Assembly (NCBI GenBank): GCA_052388025.1
Contig: JBQTIP010000201.1
Span: 1 to 29,251 of the forward strand
Direction of reading: 5' to 3'
Length of the DNA: 29,251 bases
Origin: JBQTIP01 sp052388025
Lineage (GTDB): Bacteria > Actinomycetota > UBA4738 > HRBIN12
Of this stretch, positions 15,314 through 21,743 are shown piece after piece. The notes below the pieces were generated by a model. It ran no database searches and was not told the DNA's origin. It saw only the letters and a program-made list of their open reading frames with translations. Both the position numbers and the translations under genes were made by a program. Numbering within the stretch: position 1 is the first letter of the stretch; each line of letters opens with the position of its first letter.

Positions 15314-16091
15314 CGGACTGTCTCCTTTCCACGTATCCCATCCGGCGGGAGATGACCCCCGCCGACTCCATCGTCATGCGGGCGATCCGAGGGAGCTCCA
15401 TCGGGCGCATCCTGAACGCCGGGCCCGCGACGCTCACGGCCGCGACCACCTCGCCGTCCGCCCGGCGAACCGGCGCCGCCACCGCGTTCAGGCCCTCCTC
15501 GAGCTCCTCGATGGTCTGTGCGTATCCCAGCGAGCGGATCTCGACGAGCTGCGCCCGGAGCCGGTCCGGGTCGACGATCGTGTTCGCGGTCAAGCGCTCG
15601 AGCGGAACGGCGAGGAGTCGCTCCCGCTCCGCCTCGTCGAGGTGGGCCAGCAGCACCTTCCCGTTCGAGGTGCAGTGGTACGGAGTCCGCCTGCCTACCC
15701 AGCTCACGCTCACGATGGAGCGGGTCCCCGCCACCTGGTCGATGTGGATCACGCCCTCGCCGTCGAGCACGCCGAGGTTCACGGTCTCCTGCGTGAGCTC
15801 GGCGAGCTCCTCGAGGATGGCGCGCGCCTGATGCACAAGCTCCAGCCCGCCCATCGCGGCGCCGGCCAGATGGATGAGCCCGAAGCCCAGCCGGTACTTC
15901 TCGCTCGCCGGGCTGCGCTCGACAAGCCTGCGTTCCGCCAGCGTGGCCACCAAGCGGGAGGCCGTCGCCTTGTGCACGCCCAGCCTGCGCCCGAGCTCGG
16001 TCACGCCCAGCTCACCCTCGTAGGCGAGGAGCTCCAGGATGCGCACGGCCCTGGCCACCGACTGGACCCCCGACCCCTCCCGGTTCCGCAT
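15300..16091 (-). CDS. IclR family transcriptional regulator
   Basis: This 263-aa regulator has an N-terminal winged helix-turn-helix (~9-70: VARAVRILELLAYEGELGVTE, then GVHKATASRLVATL) and the IclR effector domain (~85-255: LGVLDGEGVIHIDQV, YHCTSNGKVLLAHL, GYAQTIEELEEGLNAVAAPV). IclR proteins sense small carboxylates or aromatics and commonly control adjacent catabolic genes. It is first in the methyl-group operon, its stop codon overlapping the DmdA-like TTG start by 14 bp, so it is probably translated with the operon and regulates it and itself. ATG 16091 fits the domain start. A candidate promoter lies at 16119-16148. Confidence 0.9.
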   Translation of the reverse strand: MRNREGSGVQSVARAVRILELLAYEGELGVTELGRRLGVHKATASRLVATLAERRLVERSPASEKYRLGFGLIHLAGAAMGGLELVHQARAILEELAELTQETVNLGVLDGEGVIHIDQVAGTRSIVSVSWVGRRTPYHCTSNGKVLLAHLDEAERERLLAVPLERLTANTIVDPDRLRAQLVEIRSLGYAQTIEELEEGLNAVAAPVRRADGEVVAAVSVAGPAFRMRPMELPRIARMTMESAGVISRRMGYVERRQSVGSG

Positions 16092-16118
16092 GACACAACC
16101 CTACTCGTAATTCGCAAC

Positions 16119-16148
16119 ACTCTAGACCGGCCCAGCCCCGGGCGTCAA
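16119..16148 (-). promoter_or_regulatory. Candidate promoter of the IclR-led operon
   Basis: On the minus strand TTGACG (16148-16143) and TAGAGT (16124-16119) are 18 bp apart. The predicted start lies about 20 bases before ATG 16091. The -35 box overlaps the last codons of the upstream MFS gene, so the operon can be transcribed independently of it. Between the -10 box and the ATG, an AATT-centred CGAATTACG could be part of an IclR site, but the symmetry is weak. Confidence 0.35.
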
Positions 16149-17296
16149 GGCGCGCGGCGCGTGGATGACCCGGAGCGCGGCGTCCACACGAACACCGCAA
16201 GGACTCCGAACGCGGCCGCCGCCGGCACAAGGCCGACTGCGGCGAACCCGAGCACTTCGGCGACCGAGCCGCCCGCGAGGGGCCCCGCCAGATACCCGGC
16301 TATCCCGAGCTGGGACCAGACCACCATCGCGGTCATGATCCGGTCGGCCGGAACCGCTTCGAGCAAGATCCCGATGGCCCCCGTGTTTCCCAACCCGATC
16401 CCCAGGCCGGCGAGAGCGAGCAGCCCGATCCAGAGCGAGATGGAATCGGTCGCCCCCACGATCGAGAGCCCGCCGACGATCGATGCCATCGCAGCGAGGA
16501 CCACGGGCCATGGGCGAAGGCGTCCCGCCGACGCCGCCCCGACCCCGACGATCACGGACATCCCGACGTAGAGCGCCGCGATCTCCGCCTGACGCAAGCG
16601 CCCGGCGAAGTGCAGCGGAAGCACTCCTTCGATCACCCCCAGAGCCAGGACGACGAACAGGATCGCGGCCGAAGCCAGCCAGAACCCCGGCAGGCGGAGC
16701 GCGCCGCGATCGGACCGGAACGGGCGACGTTCCGGCGGAGATCCCATCAGCGGGACGAGGATCAAGCCCACCCCCAGCAGGGCGAGATACGCGAGGAAGG
16801 GACCGCGGACGCCGCCGATCGCGCCCAGAGCCGGCCCGACCAGGCCACCGACGGAGTAGGCCGCGAAGACCCTGCTCATGCAGAGATACCCCTGGTCGGG
16901 CCACCGCTCGAGCGTGGCGAATGCCACGCCCATCCAGATGCCGCCGGATCCGATCCCCATGAGGAATCGCGAGAGCATGTACGCGGGAAGCTCGCTCGCG
17001 AGGACGAAACCCCCGCAGCCGAGAGCGACGAGGACCAGCGACGCGACCAGCGTCCGCTCGGGGCTACGACGCTGGATCATCCGCCCGGCGATCGGGAAGC
17101 CGATCAGGATGCCTAGTGGGAAGGTCGCGACCAGCGCACCGATCAGGGCCGGCCCGGCTCCCGTCGTCCGCGAGATGACCGGAACGATGGGGCCGATCAC
17201 GCTGTATCCGGCGGCGTCCAGAGCCGCCAGGAAGAGAAGGACGGGATAGGCGACGGAGCGAGGCGCGGCGCGCCGGCCGCGAACCGTCGAGGTCAT
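16145..17296 (-). CDS. MFS transporter
   Basis: This 383-aa membrane protein has about twelve hydrophobic segments. It shows major-facilitator features: a first helix with LDAAGYSVIGPIVPVIS, the loop 2-3 motif GFPIAGRMIQRRSPER (GxxxxRxGRR type), and RFLMGIGSGGIWMG in helix 4. It resembles drug/metabolite efflux or small-solute MFS proteins; the substrate cannot be told. ATG 17296 overlaps by 4 bp (ATGA) the stop of a tiny aldehyde-dehydrogenase remnant, so its translation may depend on that short frame. No good Shine-Dalgarno of its own is visible. Confidence 0.85.
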   Translation of the reverse strand: MTSTVRGRRAAPRSVAYPVLLFLAALDAAGYSVIGPIVPVISRTTGAGPALIGALVATFPLGILIGFPIAGRMIQRRSPERTLVASLVLVALGCGGFVLASELPAYMLSRFLMGIGSGGIWMGVAFATLERWPDQGYLCMSRVFAAYSVGGLVGPALGAIGGVRGPFLAYLALLGVGLILVPLMGSPPERRPFRSDRGALRLPGFWLASAAILFVVLALGVIEGVLPLHFAGRLRQAEIAALYVGMSVIVGVGAASAGRLRPWPVVLAAMASIVGGLSIVGATDSISLWIGLLALAGLGIGLGNTGAIGILLEAVPADRIMTAMVVWSQLGIAGYLAGPLAGGSVAEVLGFAAVGLVPAAAAFGVLAVFVWTPRSGSSTRRAP

Positions 17297-17448
17297 CCCA
17301 TGTTCACAACCACGGTCTTCAGCTTTCGCGTCCCCTCCGGGACCGTGCCGAACACGTCGCCCCTGGACGGGCTCGCCGCCTCAAACGCGCCTCCGCCCTC
17401 AGACGCGACCCATCCACCGCCGATCAGCATGCGATGCGCGTCGCCCAT
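17293..17448 (-). pseudogene. Aldehyde dehydrogenase remnant with both ends and no middle (51 codons)
   Basis: A 51-codon frame (ATG 17448, TGA 17295-17293) starts like an NAD-dependent aldehyde dehydrogenase: MLIGGGWVAS, then FEAASPSRGDVFGTVPEGTR, the usual first beta hairpin. It then ends KLKTVVVNMG, which resembles the usual ALDH C-terminal strand (YxxVKTVxVxx). About 430-450 residues, including the NAD-binding and catalytic Cys/Glu regions, are absent, yet the frame is intact. Its stop overlaps the MFS ATG (ATGA). It could be the leftover of an aminoaldehyde or betaine-aldehyde dehydrogenase, given BetA and the betaine importer nearby, but this is inference. The N-terminal match is clear; the C-terminal match rests on only ten residues. 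Confidence 0.6.
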
Positions 17449-17474
17449 CGTTCAGTTTCGCTCTCCGGAGCCGA

Positions 17475-17502
17475 CGGGGGCGGCCCGATGGGGCCGCCCC
17501 CG
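17475..17502 (-). terminator. GC-rich hairpin after the ABC importer operon
   Basis: A perfect 12-bp stem, CGGGGGCGGCCC paired with GGGCCGCCCCCG, encloses a 4-base loop. It lies about 30 bases beyond the ProX stop on the minus strand. No T-run follows on either strand, so if it terminates transcription it is of the U-less kind described in high-GC bacteria. It could also protect the 3' end of the importer mRNA while letting some read-through reach the MFS gene. Confidence 0.65.
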
Positions 17503-17514
17503 TGGCGTATCGAA

Positions 17515-17528
17515 CCGACCTAGGTCGG
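17515..17528. promoter_or_regulatory. 14-bp perfect palindrome between ProX stop and hairpin
   Basis: CCGACCTAGGTCGG is fully self-complementary and ends 2 bp before the ProX stop codon. With no loop it is a poor hairpin but a good dyad for a homodimeric regulator. It lies upstream of the aldehyde-dehydrogenase remnant and MFS gene on the minus strand. Role unknown. Confidence 0.4.
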
Positions 17529-17530
17529 GG

Positions 17531-18544
17531 TCACGCCGCCGCGAGCCCCGCGTCGACCCAGGCTTGCCAGACGCTCTGGTTCTCGTCCACCCACTTCTGC
17601 GCGGCGTCCTCGGGCGACAGCCCGTCAACGTCGATGCTGAACGCGATCGCTTCCTGCGAGGGGTTGTCGTAGGTCATTCCCGACAGGAACGCGAAGGCGG
17701 CCGGCGCGCGGGTCTCCAGCTCCGCGTTGAACGCCTTGAAGAGGACGTCCTCCGCGTAGTCGCAGGCGTACCCGTCGCCGTCGTTGTTGAGGGCCGCGTC
17801 GGAGCACGCCTCCGTGACCGCGGGGAGCTCCACCTCGGTCATGTCGTACTGCTGGTTCGCCCAGTGCGGCGTGTACCAGTAGAGCAGGATCGGTTCTTGG
17901 TTCTGGTACGCCTGGCCCAGCTCGGCCAGCAGTGCGGCCTCGGAACCGGCGACAACGACCTCGTAGTCGAGCCCCAGGTTCTCGACGATCTCCGCGTCGT
18001 ACGACACGAAGCTGGGGTCGCCGTCGAGCATCTGGCCCTTGTCACCGGTCTCCGCCGTGGCGAACAGGGATGCATTGTCGTTCAGCCCCTCCCAGGTCGC
18101 CAACTCCGGGTGCTCGTCGAGGAGATACGTCGGTATGAACCAACCGATGTTGCCGATGACACCGAGCTTTCCACCATCCACGACGCCCCCGCCCCCCTCG
18201 ATGTACGTGGCGTAGTCCTCCGCGTGTCCGGATGGCCATACCTCGAGCGTCGCGTCGAGATCCCCACCGGCCAGCGCGGGGAACTGCGCGAACTCGTCGA
18301 TCTCGACGATCTCCACCGTGTATCCCAGCTCTTGCTCGAGCAGGACCTTCGCCACGTTGGCGTTCGCGGCCGAGCCCGTCCACGGGTTGACCGCGATCTT
18401 GACCGTCACACCCTCTCCGGGCTTGGCGCCACCGCCGTCGCCGCCGCCAGTGTCGGTCCCCGCCTTGGAGCAGGCCGCGGCGGCCAGCCCGAGCACCATG
18501 GTGAGCGCGGCGAGCCGGACCCACCTCGTCTTGGCTGCCTTCAT
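17531..18544 (-). CDS. Glycine betaine/choline-type ABC transporter substrate-binding lipoprotein (ProX/OpuAC-like)
   Basis: This 337-aa exported lipoprotein has a signal peptide ending in LAAAAC (lipid-modified Cys ~25), a Gly-rich linker, and an OpuAC domain that binds quaternary ammonium osmolytes through aromatic cages. Tryptophans in NPWTGSA, LEVWPSGH, NIGWFIP and LLYWYTPHW are the likely cage residues. These motifs resemble glycine betaine/proline betaine binders. ATG 18544 has a strong AAAGGAGG at ideal spacing. It is the last gene of the ATPase-permease-binding protein operon. A GC-rich hairpin follows. Which ligand (betaine, choline, carnitine, DMSP) it prefers cannot be read from the sequence. 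Confidence 0.9.
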   Translation of the reverse strand: MKAAKTRWVRLAALTMVLGLAAAACSKAGTDTGGGDGGGAKPGEGVTVKIAVNPWTGSAANANVAKVLLEQELGYTVEIVEIDEFAQFPALAGGDLDATLEVWPSGHAEDYATYIEGGGGVVDGGKLGVIGNIGWFIPTYLLDEHPELATWEGLNDNASLFATAETGDKGQMLDGDPSFVSYDAEIVENLGLDYEVVVAGSEAALLAELGQAYQNQEPILLYWYTPHWANQQYDMTEVELPAVTEACSDAALNNDGDGYACDYAEDVLFKAFNAELETRAPAAFAFLSGMTYDNPSQEAIAFSIDVDGLSPEDAAQKWVDENQSVWQAWVDAGLAAA

Positions 18545-18561
18545 CCGTCCTCCTTTCCTTC

Positions 18562-20580
18562 CTACACGGTCTGCGACATCGCCCGGGCGCCGGAGAACTC
18601 CTTCCGCCGCATCGCCGGGTCCACACCGATCCCCTGAGTAATACGATCAATGACGACGGCGAGGAGCACGATCGCGATCCCCGATTCGAACCCCAGCCCA
18701 ATCTGGCCCTTGGTCAGGCCGTACACCACCTGAAGGCCGAGCGCGCCGGCGCCCACCAGGCCGGCAATGATCACCATGGCCAGCGCGAGCATGACCACCT
18801 GGTTGATGGCGAGCATGATGCCCTTCTTGGCGAGCGGCAGCTCCACCTTCGTGAGGGTCTGCCATGAGGTCGAGCCGTAGGCGATCGCGGCCTCGACCGT
18901 GTTCCTCGGGACCTGACGGATCGCCAGGTTCGTGATCCGGATTCCGACCGGGAGCGCGTACACAACCGACGCGATCACCCCCGGGACGCGGCCAACGTTG
19001 AACAGTGCGATCACCGGCACGAGGTACACGAAGGCGGGCATCACCTGCATCGCGTCCAGGATCGGGCGAAGGACTCGCTCGAGGGCGTCGCTGCGCGCCG
19101 CGGCGATCCCGATCGGCATTGCCAATGCCAGCGCGATCACGACGACGATGATGACCTGGCTCAGGGTGTCCAACGCGTCGCCCCACATGCCAACCAGCCC
19201 GATCCCGATGAACGCCATTGCCGTCAGGAGCGCCACGCGCCACCCGGCCAGCCTCAGTGCCAGCAGCGCGACGATGGCGATGAACATCCACCACGGAATC
19301 CCGAGGAGCAGATCCCGGATCGGGTCGAGCGCGAAGTTGATCAGGCCGTCGCTGATCGCTGAAGTCACGCCGCCCAGGTTATCGCTGATCCAGTCCACCA
19401 CCGCGTTCATGGGGGTCGCGATGCCTACGGAGAGTCCCTCCGGGAACTCCTCCTGCGCGAGCACGTACCGCCCGACGCCGATCGCCACGAGCGTCGCCGC
19501 CGTGGCGAACACGAGGATCTGCCAATGCCGGATCTCCCGCGCAAACACCTTAGGGCGCCGGCCGCGTGTGATCCGGTCGCGCTTGCTCCACGCGTCGCTG
19601 ACACGGTCGAGCACGATCGCGAGGACCACGATCGTAATTCCGGCGTTGAGCGCCTTCCCTACGTCCAGCTTCTGGAGCCCGTCCAGGACCTCTCGGCCGA
19701 GGTTCTCAACGCCGACGATCGCGGCGATCACGACCATGCCGAACGCCATGAGCAGGGTCTGGTTGACGCCGAGCATTACGGAAGGTTTCGCGAGCGGAAG
19801 CTGGATCCCGCGAAGGACCTGCCGCTCCGTTGCCCCGAACGCTCCGCCGACCTCCAGCGCCGCTGTCGGAACGGAGCGGACGCCATAGCTCGTCAACCGG
19901 ATCACCGGCGGTAGCGCGAAGATCACGGTCGCGATCAGTGCGGTCGCGACGCCGATACTGAAGAAAACGACGAGCGGGAGGAGGTACACGTACGCCGGCA
20001 TCGTCTGCATCGTGTCGAGCATGGGCCGGATCACTCGCTCGACGCGCTGGACCCGGCCGGCCCAGATCCCGAGCGGGATGCCGATCAAGAGTGAGACGCC
20101 GACCGCGAGGAGCATCAGGGCCAGGGTCTGAAGGCTCCGCTCCCAGAGTCCGAGCAGCCCGAGGACCGTGAACCCCACGATGGCCAGGACGCTCTTGCGC
20201 CACCCCGCCGCCACGAACGCCACCGCACCGGCGCCGGCGATCACCCCGAGGAAGGTGAGGCGCTCGAGAATGGTGAGCAGCCCGTCGAAGGCCGCGTTCG
20301 AGAAGTCCTTGATGGGGGTGAAGAAGTAGACGAACAGGGCGGAGTCGCGGTTCTGGAGCGCCCACGTCTGCAGGTTGTCGAAGCGCTCGCCGAGGTTCAG
20401 GTCCCACGCCTCCGGGAACCCACCGCCGAGCTGGAGGCCGACGATCACGGCCATCGCCGCACCTCCGAGCCACAGCAACCAGGCCCGCCGCCGCCGCGCG
20501 GGGGGCGCCGCCGCGGCCTCCGGAGGCGGGAGGACCAGCGTCTTGATGCCCGGCTGCGGCGGCGCCGCCGTCCCTGTCAT
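18562..20580 (-). CDS. Double-length ABC permease: two ProW-like domains fused in one chain
   Basis: The 672-aa product contains two homologous ProW/OpuAB permease halves about 320 residues apart. The segment RPMLDTMQTMPAYVYL (~185-200) reappears as RPILDAMQVMPAFVYL (~505-520). Each half has its own EAA coupling loop: GAFGATERQVLRGIQLPLAK (~246-265) and YGSTSWQTLTKVELPLAK (~568-585). A single chain could therefore form the whole transmembrane pathway that usually needs a homodimer. The two halves have diverged, so the pore is probably pseudo-symmetric. The N-terminus is a Pro/Ala-rich cytosolic tail. ATG 20580 shares one base with the ATPase stop (TGATG), and ProX follows 17 bases after its stop. 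It forms the membrane part of the betaine-type importer. Confidence 0.88.
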   Translation of the reverse strand: MTGTAAPPQPGIKTLVLPPPEAAAAPPARRRRAWLLWLGGAAMAVIVGLQLGGGFPEAWDLNLGERFDNLQTWALQNRDSALFVYFFTPIKDFSNAAFDGLLTILERLTFLGVIAGAGAVAFVAAGWRKSVLAIVGFTVLGLLGLWERSLQTLALMLLAVGVSLLIGIPLGIWAGRVQRVERVIRPMLDTMQTMPAYVYLLPLVVFFSIGVATALIATVIFALPPVIRLTSYGVRSVPTAALEVGGAFGATERQVLRGIQLPLAKPSVMLGVNQTLLMAFGMVVIAAIVGVENLGREVLDGLQKLDVGKALNAGITIVVLAIVLDRVSDAWSKRDRITRGRRPKVFAREIRHWQILVFATAATLVAIGVGRYVLAQEEFPEGLSVGIATPMNAVVDWISDNLGGVTSAISDGLINFALDPIRDLLLGIPWWMFIAIVALLALRLAGWRVALLTAMAFIGIGLVGMWGDALDTLSQVIIVVVIALALAMPIGIAAARSDALERVLRPILDAMQVMPAFVYLVPVIALFNVGRVPGVIASVVYALPVGIRITNLAIRQVPRNTVEAAIAYGSTSWQTLTKVELPLAKKGIMLAINQVVMLALAMVIIAGLVGAGALGLQVVYGLTKGQIGLGFESGIAIVLLAVVIDRITQGIGVDPAMRRKEFSGARAMSQTV

Positions 20581-21743
20581 CAGTCACGCTTCTCGATCAA
20601 CGAAGCCATCACTGCCCTGCGGTCCACGACGCCCACAACCGCGCCGTCCTCGACGACCCGAAGCGCCAGATCGGAGTCCACCACGAGTGGGAGCAGCTCC
20701 TGCACGACCATGTCCGGCGCGACAGTCGGGCCCTCGCCATCGGCACCCGGGCCCGCCGGCTGCATGATCGCACGCGCGGTGAGAACGTGGGCCCGCGGCA
20801 CGTCACGCGTAAAGTCGGCGACGTAGTCGTCGGCGGGGTGTGCCACGACCTCCTCGGGCGTGCCCACCTGAACGAACTTCCCGTCCTTCATGATGGCGAT
20901 GCGATCGCCCAGCTTCAGGGCCTCAGCAAGGTCGTGGGTGATGAAGATCATCGTCTTGCGTACCTCGCGCTGAAGCCGCACGACCTCGTCCTGCATGTCG
21001 CGGCGGATCAGCGGGTCGAGCGCGCTAAACGGTTCGTCGAATAACATGATCTGAGGATTCGTTGCCAGCGCCCGCGCGAGCCCGACGCGCTGCTGCATCC
21101 CCCCGGAGAGCTCTTCGGGGTAGTGGCCGCCCCATCCACCGAGGCCGACGACCTCGAGGACCTCGCGCGCCTTGGCGGTGCGTTTGGTCTTCTCGACGCC
21201 TTGCACCTCCAAGCCGTACGCAACGTTGTCAACGATACGGCGGTGCGAGAACAGCCCGAAATGCTGGAACACCATGCTGATCTTGTGCCGCCGCAGGTCG
21301 CGCAGCCGCTCGGAGGAGAGCTGAAGCACGTCCTCGCCGTCGATCAGGACCTGGCCCGCCGTCGGGTCGTGGAGCCGGTTGATCATCCGGACCAGCGTCG
21401 ACTTGCCGCTGCCCGACAGCCCCATCACGACGAAAACCTCACCCTCGCTGACGTCGAAGCTCACGTCGCGAACCGCGGCGACGCAGCCTGTCTTCTCGAG
21501 GAGCTCCGGGCGGGGGAGGTCGGCGTCCGGCGACCCCACGATGCGCTCTGGGTGCGACCCAAAGACCTTCCAGGCACCCCGGCAGGAAACGGCTGCTTCG
21601 GACTCGCCCGCGGTGGATCTCCTCCCGATCCCAGTCCCTCGCCAGAGATATTCGCCTCCTGGGGTCGAGTACGCAAGGCAGCGTTGCGGCGGGAGCAACC
21701 GGGAGGTGGCCCCGGCCGACGCACTCAGGCAGAATCCGTTCAT
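20580..21743 (-). CDS. Glycine betaine/proline-type ABC transporter ATP-binding protein (ProV-like)
   Basis: This is the ATPase of the osmolyte importer. Walker A GLSGSGKST, Q-loop VFQHFGLF, signature LSGGMQQR, Walker B IMLFDEPFSALD and H-loop ITHDL are all present. A C-terminal ~80-residue tail (AIMQPAGPGAD, then VVEDGAVVGVVDRRAV) looks like a reduced CBS pair, the module that senses ionic strength in OpuA/ProV. Similarity begins only at the segment SCRGAWKVFG near 21590. The start is unclear: ATG 21743 shares CATG with the divergent betA ATG, TTG 21698 is the next option, and a GGGAGGAG near 21620-21630 has no usual start codon after it. The ~45 residues after 21743 look like non-coding sequence, so the true start is probably further in. 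Confidence 0.85.
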   Translation of the reverse strand: MNGFCLSASAGATSRLLPPQRCLAYSTPGGEYLWRGTGIGRRSTAGESEAAVSCRGAWKVFGSHPERIVGSPDADLPRPELLEKTGCVAAVRDVSFDVSEGEVFVVMGLSGSGKSTLVRMINRLHDPTAGQVLIDGEDVLQLSSERLRDLRRHKISMVFQHFGLFSHRRIVDNVAYGLEVQGVEKTKRTAKAREVLEVVGLGGWGGHYPEELSGGMQQRVGLARALATNPQIMLFDEPFSALDPLIRRDMQDEVVRLQREVRKTMIFITHDLAEALKLGDRIAIMKDGKFVQVGTPEEVVAHPADDYVADFTRDVPRAHVLTARAIMQPAGPGADGEGPTVAPDMVVQELLPLVVDSDLALRVVEDGAVVGVVDRRAVMASLIEKRD

